In this document: positions 42,785-52,667 of the stretch, piece after piece
How the letters are laid out: every line of letters starts with the position of its first letter
Numbering within the stretch: the first letter of the stretch is position 1
Position numbers and translations under genes: made by a program
Assembly: GCF_000165795.1 (NCBI RefSeq)
Contig: NZ_CM001022.1
Span: 1,333,712 to 1,397,711 of the forward strand
From: Aminomonas paucivorans DSM 12260
GTDB taxonomy: Bacteria > Synergistota > Synergistia > Synergistales > Synergistaceae
Reading direction: 5' to 3'
DNA length: 64,000 nt
Notes under the pieces: generated by a model
What the model was told of the DNA's origin: nothing
The model's database searches: none
Seen by the model: only the letters and a program-made list of their open reading frames with translations

Positions 42785-44855
42785 CGTCGTCCCGCAACGG
42801 GTCCGGGAGGTCCTCCGCTGGTTTCGGCATGGGGATCCCCAGGCGGTGGACCACCGGAGGTTCCGGTGGTCCCTGGCCCTTTTGGCTTCCCTCCTTCTGG
42901 TGGGCAACTGGTGGTTCTTCGTGCGCCACAGCGCCTTCCGCGTCGGTTCCCCCGCCCCTCGGACCTACTTCAGCGTCGCTCGCCTCCGCTATTCCGATCC
43001 CGCGGAGACCCAGGAAAACCGCCGTTGGGTGGAGGAGCATGTGGATCAGGTGGTGGTCCGCCAACCCGGGTCGGTGGTGCAGATCCAGCGGCGCCTGGAG
43101 CTTCTGGAGTCCGCTCCCACGCAGGATTTCCTTTCCCCGGAGCTGCAGTCCCTCCTGAAGGCCTTTCCCGGGAAGGAGAAGGTGCAGCTCCTTCAGCTCA
43201 CCGTGTCCCTGGGAAGGCGCCTTCTGACCCACCGGGACGGGCGGGTTTCCCTGAGCGAGCAACAGTGGGATCTGGTCAGCGCCCTGCCGGTGCCCCAGGG
43301 GCAGAAGAACGTGGTCTTCCAAATCCTCACGGAGGTGTTTTCCAACTCCCTCGCTTCGGACGGGGACGTCACACGACTGGCCAGGCAGGCCTTGGGGGAT
43401 TCGGTCCGGGCGGCGGAGCGGGATCTCCCGTCGGGGAGAGTCCTGGCCTATCGGGGGCAGGTGGTGACCGACGCCGTGGCCCGGCTTCTTCGGGAAGAGG
43501 GGTTCCCCGACGCGAGCTTCTCCTGGTCCCGTCTGGCCTTCGTCTTTTTTGCCGTCCTGGCCTGGGGCTTCTGGCCGGCGTGGCTGGAACGGCGGGAAAA
43601 GCTGAATCTGGGGGGGCGGGCCTGGGCCTTCGTCCTCCTCCTGCTGGGGTTGATCTGGGGGATCCAGCTTCTGGCGGCGGGGCGCTACGTGGACACCCTG
43701 GGCATCATGGCCCTGGGGGCGTGGTTCTTCCTGGCCTTTCCCAACGCCTTCGCCTTCCATCTGACCCTGGGGGGCGGGGTCCTGGGGGCCCTGCTGGCCT
43801 TCAGCCCCACCCCATCCTTTCTGGGACTGCAGACCATCCAGGCGGGGGTGGCTGCGGGGCTGGGGTACCTGCTCTTCAAGGGGCTCAACTCCCGGATGCG
43901 GTTGCTGCAGAGCCTTGCCCTCTACGGTCTCTGTCTGGTCGCGGTCTCCTGTTTTCTTCGTTGGGGCTTGGGGATCGTCCTGACGTCCCGAGATGTGGGG
44001 CTTTACCTGCTCCTGTGCGCCCTGTGGAGCAGCCTGGTCCTGGCTCTCCTTCCCCTGTGGGAGTCCCTGTTCGACGTGGTTTCCCCGCTGCGTCTCATGG
44101 AGCTGAGCAACCCCTCCAACCCGCTTCTGAAGCGGCTTCAGGTGGAGACCCCCGGTACCTACCACCACGTCCTCATGGTGGGGACCTTGGCGGAGGCGGC
44201 GGCGGAGGTGCTGGGCCTGGACGGGCTCCTGGTGCGGGCGGGGGCGTACTACCACGACATCGGAAAGCTCCGGCGCCCCAAGTTCTTCGTGGAGAACCAG
44301 AACAACGGGGAGAACGTGCACGACCACCTGGCCCCCTCCCTGTCCGCCCTGGTGATCCTCTCCCATGTGAGAGACGGTCTGGAGATCGCGCAGGAGTACG
44401 GTCTTCCCAAGGTCCTCCGCAGCTTTATCCCGGAGCACCACGGTACCACCTGCTTGGCCTACTTCTTCCGAAAATCCAAGAACCTGGGAGAATCCCTGCC
44501 CGTGGAGCAGTTCTGCTACCCCGGGCCTCGTCCCCGGTCGAAGGAAACCGCCCTGGTGATGCTGGCGGATTCCGTGGAGGCGGCGGTGAAGGCGTCCACG
44601 ACCAGGGCCGAGAACCCGGAGGACCTCCGAGAGCTGGTGGCGGAAGTGATCCAGTCGAAGATTGCGAGCCACCAGCTGGATCACGTGGATTTCTCCCTTC
44701 GGGATCTGACGGTCATCCGGGAGACCTTCCTGGAAATTCTCCGATCCATGCGCCACTCTCGAACTGTCCGTGCCCTGGGCGGATCGGGGGAGGAGCCGCA
44801 AAAAGCAGACGCGACGCAGGAGAAGGTCCCGGATGAGGAGGGGAAACAAGGGTGA
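42756..44855 (+). CDS. pgpH: PgpH-type 7TM-HD membrane phosphodiesterase (c-di-AMP hydrolase family)
   Basis: 699 aa. One N-terminal TM (about residues 38-56) is followed by an extracytoplasmic 7TMR-HDED domain (about 60-265), a block of seven helices (about 268-450), and a cytoplasmic HD domain. HD-domain features are THHVLMVGTLAE, the HD pair His500-Asp501 in YYHDIGKLRRPKFFVENQ, and EHHGTT. In Listeria PgpH hydrolyses c-di-AMP, and the same cell encodes CdaA 18 kb upstream. ATG 42756 overlaps phoH by 29 bases. A C-terminal charged tail follows. Confidence 0.92.
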   Translation: MKTTKEDDSSVVPQRVREVLRWFRHGDPQAVDHRRFRWSLALLASLLLVGNWWFFVRHSAFRVGSPAPRTYFSVARLRYSDPAETQENRRWVEEHVDQVVVRQPGSVVQIQRRLELLESAPTQDFLSPELQSLLKAFPGKEKVQLLQLTVSLGRRLLTHRDGRVSLSEQQWDLVSALPVPQGQKNVVFQILTEVFSNSLASDGDVTRLARQALGDSVRAAERDLPSGRVLAYRGQVVTDAVARLLREEGFPDASFSWSRLAFVFFAVLAWGFWPAWLERREKLNLGGRAWAFVLLLLGLIWGIQLLAAGRYVDTLGIMALGAWFFLAFPNAFAFHLTLGGGVLGALLAFSPTPSFLGLQTIQAGVAAGLGYLLFKGLNSRMRLLQSLALYGLCLVAVSCFLRWGLGIVLTSRDVGLYLLLCALWSSLVLALLPLWESLFDVVSPLRLMELSNPSNPLLKRLQVETPGTYHHVLMVGTLAEAAAEVLGLDGLLVRAGAYYHDIGKLRRPKFFVENQNNGENVHDHLAPSLSALVILSHVRDGLEIAQEYGLPKVLRSFIPEHHGTTCLAYFFRKSKNLGESLPVEQFCYPGPRPRSKETALVMLADSVEAAVKASTTRAENPEDLRELVAEVIQSKIASHQLDHVDFSLRDLTVIRETFLEILRSMRHSRTVRALGGSGEEPQKADATQEKVPDEEGKQG

Positions 44856-45367
44856 AGGTGGTGCTGAATTGGGGGGCTTCCTTGCCTCCCGAACCCTTTG
44901 CGGGGGAAGAAGGAGAGGCGCTTCAGGATCGAATCCGATGCGTCTGGGCTCGGCTGCTCCTGGCAGAGGGGACCCTGCCCTCGGGGGAAGAAACGCGGGA
45001 GGCGGAGGTGTCCGTCTCCTTCGTGGACCCAAATTCCATGGCGGAGCTGAACCGGACCTACCGCCAGGTGGAGGGGCCCACGGACGTGCTCTCCTTCCCC
45101 CTCTGGGAGGAAGAGGGGCGTTTCTGCCCTCCCCCGTGGGAGGTCCTGCCCCTGGGGGACGTGGTGATCTGCCCCGATCAGGTCCAGCCCCAGGAGGGCG
45201 GGGGATCCAAGGAACGACAGATGCTTCTGGTGCTTCACCACGGCTTTCTGCACCTCCTGGGGTGGGATCACGACACCCCGCAGAAGGAACAGGACATGTG
45301 GGAGTTGCAGGAACGCATGGTTTCTGACACCCTGGAGGGGAACTTCGCGTCTTGGGCGCACTCGTGA
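44852..45367 (+). CDS. ybeY: Endoribonuclease YbeY (rRNA maturation factor)
   Basis: 171 aa. The zinc motif H-x3-H-x5-H is HGFLHLLGWDH, preceded by the family's SVSFVDPNSMAELNRTYR and DVLSFPL. It acts in 16S 3'-end maturation and 70S quality control. GTG 44852 overlaps the pgpH stop (GTGA). A longer-than-usual loop, GRFCPPPWEVLPL, sits between the conserved blocks. Confidence 0.94.
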   Translation: MKVVLNWGASLPPEPFAGEEGEALQDRIRCVWARLLLAEGTLPSGEETREAEVSVSFVDPNSMAELNRTYRQVEGPTDVLSFPLWEEEGRFCPPPWEVLPLGDVVICPDQVQPQEGGGSKERQMLLVLHHGFLHLLGWDHDTPQKEQDMWELQERMVSDTLEGNFASWAHS

Positions 45368-45416
45368 CAGACGGAAACCGGAGAATCGTGGAACCGAACG
45401 AAAGAGGGAGTGGAAC

Positions 45417-46694
45417 GTGAGCGAAGACATCGTAGGTAGTACCGGGTTCTTACTGGTCCTTTTGATCCTTTCCTTCTTCTTCAGCGGCACCGAAACCTCC
45501 ATCACCGCCGTGGGCAGGGGCAAGCTCCTTGCCTTAAGCGACCTCCACCCTCCTCGACGGGGACTGCTCTCCTGGCTTTTGGGGAACACCCAGAGGGCCC
45601 TCACGGTGACCCTGGTGGGCAACAACCTGGTCAACATCGCCGCCAGCTCCCTGGCCACCTCCCTGGCCATCGCCTTCTTCGGGCAGCGGGGCCTTCTCCT
45701 GGCGGTGATCCTCATGACGGCGGTCATCGTGGTGTTCTGCGAGATCCTCCCCAAGACCCTGGCCATCGCCTATCCGGAGAAGGCCCTTCTCCTGATGCTC
45801 CCTGCTCTTCGGGGGGTGGCGTTTCTCCTGGCCCCCCTGGTCCTCCTCACCCAGGCGGTCATCCGGGGGTTGGGGCGCCTGATGGGGATCCCCCTGGAAA
45901 ACCGGGGGGCCTTCGTCACCCGCCAGGAGATCGACCATCTGGTGAAGGAGAGCGGAGCCAGCGGCGCCCTGGAGGAAGAGGAACGCAAGATGATCCACGG
46001 GATCATCGCCTTCGAAGAGACCCGGGTGTCGGAGATCATGGTCCCCCGAACGGACATGACCGCCCTGCCCTCCTCCTGCTCCGTACGCAGCGCCATCGAG
46101 GCCTTTCGGGAGAGCGGCCATTCCCGCATGCCCCTCTTCGACGGGGACCTGGACCACATCGACGGGGTGCTCTACGTGAAGGATCTTCTCCAGTGCCTCT
46201 CCTCCGGGGACGTGGACAAACCCGTGGCGCCCTTCCAGCGCAAGTCCCTCTTCGTGCCCGAAACCATGAAGATCGCCGAACTCTTCGACCTCATGAAGAA
46301 GGCCCGGGTGCACATGGCCATCGTGGTGGACGAATACGGGGGCACCGCGGGGCTTTTGACCCTGGAGGACCTGCTGGAGGAGATCGTGGGGGAGATTCAG
46401 GACGAGTACGACGAGGAGGTCCCTCCGGTCCAGAAGGAAGCGGACGGTTCCTACGTGGTCCAGGGGCAGGTCCACCTGGAGGACCTGTCCGACGCCCTGG
46501 GGTATCCCTTCGAGGCGGAGGATGTGGACACCGTGGGGGGCTTGGCCCTCTCCCTCTTCGGAGGGTTCCCCAAGTCGGGACAGGAAGTGACGGAGGGACC
46601 TTGGCGGATTCAGGCCCTGGACGTGAAGAACCATCGGGTGCTCCAGGTCCGGTTCAGTCCCTGCGGGGACGACTCGCAGCATTTCGAGGAGTGA
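45417..46694 (+). CDS. CNNM/CorC-type divalent-cation transporter with CBS pair (hemolysin C family)
   Basis: 425 aa. Domains in order: CNNM/DUF21 membrane part (about residues 8-185, opening [23 protein letters not shown]); a CBS pair (about 205-325, [10 protein letters not shown] ... [11 protein letters not shown] ... [27 protein letters not shown]); and a CorC_HlyC transporter-associated domain (about 345-418). The family exports or controls Mg2+/Co2+. The frequent genomic link with ybeY is seen here too. GTG 45417 follows AGAGGGAG. Confidence 0.93.
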   Translation: MSEDIVGSTGFLLVLLILSFFFSGTETSITAVGRGKLLALSDLHPPRRGLLSWLLGNTQRALTVTLVGNNLVNIAASSLATSLAIAFFGQRGLLLAVILMTAVIVVFCEILPKTLAIAYPEKALLLMLPALRGVAFLLAPLVLLTQAVIRGLGRLMGIPLENRGAFVTRQEIDHLVKESGASGALEEEERKMIHGIIAFEETRVSEIMVPRTDMTALPSSCSVRSAIEAFRESGHSRMPLFDGDLDHIDGVLYVKDLLQCLSSGDVDKPVAPFQRKSLFVPETMKIAELFDLMKKARVHMAIVVDEYGGTAGLLTLEDLLEEIVGEIQDEYDEEVPPVQKEADGSYVVQGQVHLEDLSDALGYPFEAEDVDTVGGLALSLFGGFPKSGQEVTEGPWRIQALDVKNHRVLQVRFSPCGDDSQHFEE

Positions 46695-47104
46695 TGGTTT
46701 TGGCTCTCAAGGAGATCGAAGAAGTGCTGGAAACCCTTTGGGAAGAGGCGGGGAAAGCCCGATCGCGAGCCTATGTGCCCTATTCCGGCTTTGCCGTGGG
46801 GGCGGCGCTGTACACCGCAAGCGGGCAGATCTTCACCGGGTGCAACGTGGAAAACGGCAGCTATGGGCTGACCCAGTGCGCCGAGCGGGTGGCCCTGGGC
46901 GTCCTGACGTCCCAGGGGGGGGATCAGGCGGTGGCTCTGGCGGTCCAGGGACCCCCAGGGCGAAGCTGCTCTCCCTGCGGTGCCTGTCGGCAGGTCCTGC
47001 TGGAGCACAACCCGAAACTGCGGGTCTGGTTCTGGTGGGAGGGCCGACGGGTGGAACGGAGCATCCCGGAGCTTCTTCCCGAAGCCTTCCTGCTGGAGGA
47101 TTGA
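46694..47104 (+). CDS. cdd: Cytidine deaminase
   Basis: 136 aa, homotetrameric type. Zinc/catalytic motif CAE in GLTQCAERVAL, and the two further zinc cysteines in SPCGACRQVLLE. YSGFAVGAAL and FTGCNVENGSY form the substrate pocket. It salvages cytidine and deoxycytidine to uridine forms. The ATG at 46694 overlaps the preceding stop by one base. It leads into era, the common cdd-era-recO arrangement. Confidence 0.95.
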   Translation: MVLALKEIEEVLETLWEEAGKARSRAYVPYSGFAVGAALYTASGQIFTGCNVENGSYGLTQCAERVALGVLTSQGGDQAVALAVQGPPGRSCSPCGACRQVLLEHNPKLRVWFWWEGRRVERSIPELLPEAFLLED

Positions 47105-47105
47105 C

Positions 47106-48032
47106 GTGGAGCCTTCTAACGGCAAGCCCTTCCGCTCCGGCTGCGTCGCCCTCCTGGGGCGCCCCAACGTGGGCAAGTCCTCCCTGGCCAACGCCCTGGT
47201 GGGGGTGAAGATCGCCGCAGTTTCCCCCAAGGCCCAGACCACCCGCCAGGTGGTTCGGGGGATCGTCCAGACCCCGGAAGCCCAGATCGTCCTGGTGGAC
47301 ACGCCGGGGGTTCACGAGCCGAGGCACGAGCTGGGACGCTTCATGATCCGCCAGATCCGGGAGGCTCTGGAGGAGGTGGTGGGCATCTGCTTCCTCGTGG
47401 AGGCTACGGACCAGCGCCTCTCCTCCCTGGACCGGCGCATCCTGGAGTGGATTCGGGAGGCCAAGCGCCCCACAGCTCTGGTGGTGAACAAGGTCGATCT
47501 GCTGAAGTCCCCCGAGGCCCTCTGGAAGGTGGTGGCCCTCTACCAGGACGCCTACCCCTTTGAGGAGATCATCCCCCTCTCCGCGACTCGGGGCTCCAAC
47601 CTGGACGTGCTCCTGGAAAGGATGACCTCCTGGCTTCCCGAGTCGGAGCCCCTGTTCCCCGAGGACCTGCTCATGGACCGGACGGAACGTTTCCTGGCGG
47701 GGGAGATCATCCGGGAGAAGGTCTTCCTGGAGACGGAACAGGAGGTTCCCCACAGCGTGGCGGTGCTGGTGGAGTCCTTCAAGAGCCCCGACGAGTATCC
47801 GGACCGCAAGCGCCTTTCCATCCGGGCCAGCATCGTGGTGGAGAAGGAGGGGCAGAAGATCATCCTCATCGGATCGCAGGGGGCGAAGATCCGCCAGATC
47901 CGCCTGGCGGCGGAAGAGGAACTGGAAAGCACCTTCGGCCACCCCGTGAATCTGGACTTGTGGGTCAAGGTACGCCCCCATTGGCGGCGGTCCGAGCAGG
48001 GGCTGCGGCAGATGGGGTACGGGGATTCGTGA
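47106..48032 (+). CDS. era: GTPase Era
   Basis: Essential 16S-rRNA-binding GTPase of 308 aa. G1 GRPNVGKSS, G3 DTPG, G4 NKVD and G5 SAT are all present. The C-terminal KH domain contains KIILIGSQGAKIRQIRLAAE. It acts in 30S assembly alongside YbeY, encoded 2 kb upstream. GTG 47106 follows GGAGG, 1 base after the cdd stop. Earlier in-frame codons lie inside cdd. Confidence 0.96.
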   Translation: MEPSNGKPFRSGCVALLGRPNVGKSSLANALVGVKIAAVSPKAQTTRQVVRGIVQTPEAQIVLVDTPGVHEPRHELGRFMIRQIREALEEVVGICFLVEATDQRLSSLDRRILEWIREAKRPTALVVNKVDLLKSPEALWKVVALYQDAYPFEEIIPLSATRGSNLDVLLERMTSWLPESEPLFPEDLLMDRTERFLAGEIIREKVFLETEQEVPHSVAVLVESFKSPDEYPDRKRLSIRASIVVEKEGQKIILIGSQGAKIRQIRLAAEEELESTFGHPVNLDLWVKVRPHWRRSEQGLRQMGYGDS

Positions 48033-48074
48033 ACCCCTCGCCCCCTCCTGCGACGAAGGGGGGCCCCCCGACCC

Positions 48075-48854
48075 GTGCCCTCCTTCTTTGACGCCTCCCG
48101 GGATTGCGGCGACGCTCCCGCAAGACAGGGGTACTGGTCCGCCTCCGGAGTGGTCTTGCGACGCCGGGAGGACCCGCACGAGGGATTCCGCCTTCTGGCC
48201 TTCCTCAAGGGGACGGGGCTCTGCTGGGTGAACGCTCCCTGGGCGGCCCGGGGACGTCGGAGGTTCGGCGCGGCCACGGAGCCCCTCTCCTGGGGGGAAT
48301 ACCGGTTCTACCAGAGCCCCAGACGCACCACCCTCCAGGATGCCCGGCTCGTGGACTCCTACCTGTCCCTGCACCGGGACGCGGAGTCCTTTCGGGAGGC
48401 CCTGGAGGCCTGCCTTTGGCTCTCCCGTCTCCCCCTGGGCATCCCGGGAGACGAGGTGCTGGGCCTGTTCTGGAGTCACTTCCGGGCCCTGACCCTTCCC
48501 CTGGTGAGGCCTCCCCTGCGGGTTCGTTTTCTCTACCGCTGGTTGCGGGTCCAGGGCAGCGCCCCGGAGCTGCGCCGCTGCTCCCGATGCGGCGAGCCCC
48601 TCAGGGGCTCCCTCGCCTGGGGCCGATGGGGGTTGGAATGCTGTGCCGGGAGGGCGGAGGTGCCCCCGGATTTCTTGCAGGACCTGTGCCGTGCTGCTAT
48701 GCTTGCCCGTGAACCGTTCGTTGAATGGGTAAAAACCCGCTACCCAGGCGGGTTGAGCCCCTCCGACAGGGCACGGTGGAAAGAGGCGGAAGGGTGGCTC
48801 CAGGGTTTTTTCCCTGAGGGCCGATCCCTGTTCCAGAAGGGGGAAGGTTCTTGA
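48075..48854 (+). CDS. recO: DNA repair protein RecO
   Basis: 259 aa. The N-terminal OB fold opens [20 protein letters not shown], with [16 protein letters not shown], the RecO pattern. A helical domain follows, and a zinc-like CSRCGEPL (about residues 178-185), with a later CC pair, is seen. RecO loads RecA with RecR in gap repair. The GTG start at 48075 lacks a clear ribosome-binding site. The recO stop overlaps glyQ. Confidence 0.85.
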   Translation: MPSFFDASRDCGDAPARQGYWSASGVVLRRREDPHEGFRLLAFLKGTGLCWVNAPWAARGRRRFGAATEPLSWGEYRFYQSPRRTTLQDARLVDSYLSLHRDAESFREALEACLWLSRLPLGIPGDEVLGLFWSHFRALTLPLVRPPLRVRFLYRWLRVQGSAPELRRCSRCGEPLRGSLAWGRWGLECCAGRAEVPPDFLQDLCRAAMLAREPFVEWVKTRYPGGLSPSDRARWKEAEGWLQGFFPEGRSLFQKGEGS

Positions 48855-49759
48855 ACTTTCAGGAGATCGTGATGCGGTTGGAGCGTTTCTGGGCGGAACA
48901 GGGGTGCATCATCCAGCAGCCCTACGACATCGAGGTGGGAGCGGGAACCATGAACCCCGCCACCACCCTGCGCGTCCTGGGACCGGAGCCCTGGCGGGTG
49001 GCCTACGTGGAACCCTCCCGCAGGCCCACCGACGGACGCTACGGAGAAAACCCGAACCGCCTCCAACACTACTATCAGTATCAGGTGATCATGCAGCCCG
49101 CCCCGGAGGAGATCCAGGAGATCTATCTGGACAGCCTGCGGGCCCTGGGCATCGACCCGGCGGAGCACGACATCCGCTTCGTGGAGGACGACTGGGAATC
49201 CCCCACCATCGGGGCCTGGGGGCTGGGATGGGAGGTCTGGCTGGACGGCATGGAGGTCACCCAGTTCACTTACTTCCAGCAGGTGGGGGGCATCGACATG
49301 GAGTCCGTGCCTGCGGAAATCACCTACGGGCTGGAACGGATCGCCATGTTCGTCCAGAAGGTGGACAACGTCTACGACCTCCAGTGGGTGGGGGACGTGA
49401 AGTACGGGGACGTCCACCATCGGGGAGAGGTGGAACACTCCACCTACAACTTCGACGTCTCCGATGCGGCACGGCTCTTCGAGCTGTTCTCCCACTACGA
49501 GCAGGAGGCAAGGCACATCCTGGACGCGGGCCTGGTCCTGCCCGCCTACGATTACGTCCTGAAGTGCTCCCACACCTTCAATCTCCTGGATGCACGCAGC
49601 GCCATCAGCGTCACGGAGAGGACCGGGTACATCGGCCGGGTGCGGGCCCTCGCCGGGGCCTGCTGCAAGGCCTACGCCGCCCAGCGGGAGGCCATGGGGT
49701 ACCCCCTGATGGACCGCTTCCGCTTCGCGGATCAAGAGAACAGGGGGAGTCGGCGATGA
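48851..49759 (+). CDS. glyQ: Glycine--tRNA ligase alpha subunit
   Basis: 302 aa catalytic subunit of the bacterial alpha2beta2 enzyme. It opens [18 protein letters not shown] and has [31 protein letters not shown] and [15 protein letters not shown]. It starts at TTG 48851, overlapping the recO stop (TTGA), with GGGGGAAGG upstream. It is paired with glyS by ATGA for stoichiometric synthesis. No T-box leader is visible. Confidence 0.97.
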   Translation: MNFQEIVMRLERFWAEQGCIIQQPYDIEVGAGTMNPATTLRVLGPEPWRVAYVEPSRRPTDGRYGENPNRLQHYYQYQVIMQPAPEEIQEIYLDSLRALGIDPAEHDIRFVEDDWESPTIGAWGLGWEVWLDGMEVTQFTYFQQVGGIDMESVPAEITYGLERIAMFVQKVDNVYDLQWVGDVKYGDVHHRGEVEHSTYNFDVSDAARLFELFSHYEQEARHILDAGLVLPAYDYVLKCSHTFNLLDARSAISVTERTGYIGRVRALAGACCKAYAAQREAMGYPLMDRFRFADQENRGSRR

Positions 49760-51840
49760 ACCGGGACGACAGGGCACGAGACCTTCTCTTCGAGATCGGG
49801 ACGGAGGAGATCCCTGCGGGCTTCCTCTCCTGGGGGCTGGAGGAGATCCGCCGCCTGGGGGAGGAGGAGCTTCAGGCCGCCCGGATCCCTCACGGGGGCA
49901 TCCTCTCCTACGGCACCCCCCGGCGTCTGACCCTATACGTCCGGTCCCTGGCCTCCCGGCAGGAGGACCTGGTGGAGACGGTGAAGGGGCCCCTATGGGC
50001 GCAGGCCTTCGACCCCAACGGGCACCCCACCAAGGCGGCGGCGGGCTTTGCCAGAAGCCGGCAGATCCCCGTGGAGGACCTCCAGATGCGGGAGGTGGAC
50101 GGGGTCCCCTACGCCTTCGCGGTGCTCAAGCAGGAGGGACAGGAGACGGAATCCCTGATCCCGGAGGTGCTCCAGCGGATCCTCAAGCGCCTCGTATTCC
50201 CCAAGAACATGTACTGGCAGGACCCCACAGTGCGCTTCGCCCGCCCCATCCGCTGGCTGGTGGCCCTCTGGGGGGATCAGATCGTCCCGGTGACCTTGGG
50301 GGAGGTGCACAGCGACCGGTTCACCCGGGGACACCGCTTCCTGGGCAAGCGCAACCTGGAGATCCGGGAGGCCAAGGACTATCTGGAGGCGCTCTTCGAC
50401 GAGTTCGTCCTGGCGGACCCCCAGAAGCGCCGGGAAAAGATGCTCTCCGGCATCGCCTCCCTGGAGAAGGACATGGGGGCGGGGGCGGATCTGGACCCGG
50501 ACCTGGTGGAGGAAAACCTCAACCTGGTGGAGTACCCGGTCCCCTTCTTCGGCTCCTTCGACCCCTCCTTCCTGGACATCCCCTCGGAGGTCCTGGTGAC
50601 CACCATGAAGAAGCACCAGCGCTACTTCCCCGTCCGGGACCGTTCGGGGAAGCTCTGTCCCTTCTTCGTGGGGGTCAGCAACAACCAGGCCACCCGGATG
50701 CAGGTGGTGCGGGAAGGGAACGAACGGGTCCTCAGGGCGCGCCTCTCGGATGCGGCGTTCTTCTGGGCGGAAGACCAGAAGGCCGGCCTCTCCAGCCGGG
50801 TGGAAGGGCTGAAGACGGTTCTCTACCAGGAACGCCTCGGTTCGGTGCACCAGAAGTCCGAGCGGGCCCGAACCTTGGCCATCTGGCTGGTGGAGTCCCT
50901 GGGGCTGGGGGAGATCCGTTCCCTGGTGGACCGGGCGGCGTTCCTCGCCAAGGCGGATCTCCTCACGAACATGGTGTACGAGTTCCCGGAGCTGCAGGGA
51001 GTCATGGGAAGGGAGTACGCCCGGCGGGAGGGAGAACCGGATCGCGTGGCCCTGGCCCTGCACGAACAGTACCTTCCCCGTTTCGCCGGGGACCGGCTAC
51101 CCACCGACGCGGTGGGTGCCCTGGTGGGTCTGGCGGATCGGGCGGACACCCTTGTGGCCATCCACCACGTGGGCCTGGAGCCCACGGGTTCCCAGGACCC
51201 CTACGGCCTGCGCCGGGCTTCCCGGTGCATCGACGAGATCCTCTGGGGTCTGGAGCTGGACGTGCCCGTGGTGGACCTCTTCGCCAAGGCCGGGGCAAAT
51301 CTGGGGGCATCTCCCGAGACCCTGCAGGCGGTGGGGGATTTCTTCCAGCAGCGCCAGCTGGTGCAGCTGCGGGAGAAGGGCTACGGTCACGGCATGGTTT
51401 CCCTGGCCCTCCAGTGCGTGGGACACCGGCCCCTCCAGACCCTTCGGCTCCTCCAGGTGCTGGAGGAACTCAAGGGGGAGGCTTGGTTCGCCTCCCTGGT
51501 CACCGCAGCGGTGCGGGTGCGGAACATCCTGGCCAAAACCCCCGAAGGGGGCGACCTGGACCCCTCCACCCTGACCTGTGACGCGGAACGGGGACTGCTG
51601 GCCGCCCTGACGGAGTGCGGTCCCCTGGTTCGAGAGGCCGTGGCCCGATACGAGTGGCGCGAGGTGGCCCAGCTGCTCCTCCGTCTGGAAGGGCCCGTGA
51701 CCCGGTTCTTTGACGACGTGCTCGTCATGGACCCGGACGAGAAGGTCCGCACCAACCGGCTCGGTCTGCTCCGCCGGGCGCAGGATCTCTTCGACGCCAT
51801 CGGGGATTTCTCCTACCTGAAGAACGAGGTGAAGCCATGA
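49756..51840 (+). CDS. glyS: Glycine--tRNA ligase beta subunit
   Basis: 694 aa. [16 protein letters not shown] opens it, and family blocks follow: [41 protein letters not shown] and [21 protein letters not shown]. The C-terminal anticodon-binding/DALR-like helices carry [21 protein letters not shown]. It overlaps glyQ upstream and the PPDK regulatory gene downstream, each by 4 bases. Confidence 0.97.
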   Translation: MNRDDRARDLLFEIGTEEIPAGFLSWGLEEIRRLGEEELQAARIPHGGILSYGTPRRLTLYVRSLASRQEDLVETVKGPLWAQAFDPNGHPTKAAAGFARSRQIPVEDLQMREVDGVPYAFAVLKQEGQETESLIPEVLQRILKRLVFPKNMYWQDPTVRFARPIRWLVALWGDQIVPVTLGEVHSDRFTRGHRFLGKRNLEIREAKDYLEALFDEFVLADPQKRREKMLSGIASLEKDMGAGADLDPDLVEENLNLVEYPVPFFGSFDPSFLDIPSEVLVTTMKKHQRYFPVRDRSGKLCPFFVGVSNNQATRMQVVREGNERVLRARLSDAAFFWAEDQKAGLSSRVEGLKTVLYQERLGSVHQKSERARTLAIWLVESLGLGEIRSLVDRAAFLAKADLLTNMVYEFPELQGVMGREYARREGEPDRVALALHEQYLPRFAGDRLPTDAVGALVGLADRADTLVAIHHVGLEPTGSQDPYGLRRASRCIDEILWGLELDVPVVDLFAKAGANLGASPETLQAVGDFFQQRQLVQLREKGYGHGMVSLALQCVGHRPLQTLRLLQVLEELKGEAWFASLVTAAVRVRNILAKTPEGGDLDPSTLTCDAERGLLAALTECGPLVREAVARYEWREVAQLLLRLEGPVTRFFDDVLVMDPDEKVRTNRLGLLRRAQDLFDAIGDFSYLKNEVKP

Positions 51841-52637
51841 CCGTGGAACTCTACGTGGTGTCCGATTTCACCGGAGAGACCGCCGAACACGTCGCCCGGG
51901 CGGCGGCCAGCCAGTTCGGTCCCGAGGCGGCCAAGCTGGTGCGCTTCCGCTATGTGAACAACGAGGAAAAGGGCATGGAGATCCTTCGTACCGCCAAGGA
52001 ACTCAACGCCGTCCTCATCTGCACCCTGGTGGACCACTCCTTGAGGAAGTGGTTCGTCCGGAAGGCCACGGAGGAAGGGCTGGACCTGGTGGATATCCTG
52101 GGGCCCATCCTGGACATCCTGGGGCGCCGTCTGGACCGCCCGCCCCTGGAGACGCCGGGGCTGCTGCGCCGGATGGACGAAGAGTACTTCCGTCGGGTCA
52201 AGGCCATCGAATTTGCCATCAAGTGCGACGACGGCCGCTCCCCCGAATTCCTGGACCAGGCGGACCTGGTGGTCATCGGGGTCTCCCGGACCAGCAAGAC
52301 CCCCCTGTCCATGTACCTGGCCCACAAGGGCATCATGGCGGCCAACATCCCCCTGGTGCCCGAGGCGGATCCTCCTCAGGAACTCTTCTCCCTGCCTCCG
52401 GAGAAGGTGGTGGGACTGGTCATCGCCCCGGAAAAACTCGTCCAGATCCGCAAGGAGCGGCTGCGGGTCCTGGGATTGGATGCGGAGGTCTCCAACTACG
52501 CCCAGTGGGAGCGGGTGCAGGAGGAGCTGGATTTTGCCAAGAACATCATGAGACGCACCGGATGCCGGACCTTCGAGGTCACCAACCGGGCCATCGAGGA
52601 AACGGCCCAGGAGATCCTGGACTGCCTGAGGCGGTAG
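51837..52637 (+). CDS. ppsR: Pyruvate, phosphate dikinase regulatory protein (kinase/phosphorylase, DUF299)
   Basis: 266 aa. The P-loop GVSRTSKTPLSMYLA is near residues 147-161. The N-terminal VVSDFTGETAEHVARA and the C-terminal YAQWERVQEELDFAKNIMRR are DUF299 hallmarks. The family uses ADP to inactivate PPDK by phosphorylating a Thr next to its catalytic His, and Pi to reactivate it. Its target ppdK lies 30 bases downstream, which settles PPDK rather than PEP synthase as substrate. Confidence 0.95.
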   Translation: MTVELYVVSDFTGETAEHVARAAASQFGPEAAKLVRFRYVNNEEKGMEILRTAKELNAVLICTLVDHSLRKWFVRKATEEGLDLVDILGPILDILGRRLDRPPLETPGLLRRMDEEYFRRVKAIEFAIKCDDGRSPEFLDQADLVVIGVSRTSKTPLSMYLAHKGIMAANIPLVPEADPPQELFSLPPEKVVGLVIAPEKLVQIRKERLRVLGLDAEVSNYAQWERVQEELDFAKNIMRRTGCRTFEVTNRAIEETAQEILDCLRR

Positions 52638-52667
52638 GCAGGGACCCGATCCGAGGGGGGAGACGAC

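Noticed and set aside
48033..48074. Possible terminator in the GGGGGGCCCCCC stretch before recO
   Set aside because: It is self-complementary but lacks a loop of usable size and a T-tract, and gene spacing suggests continuous transcription.
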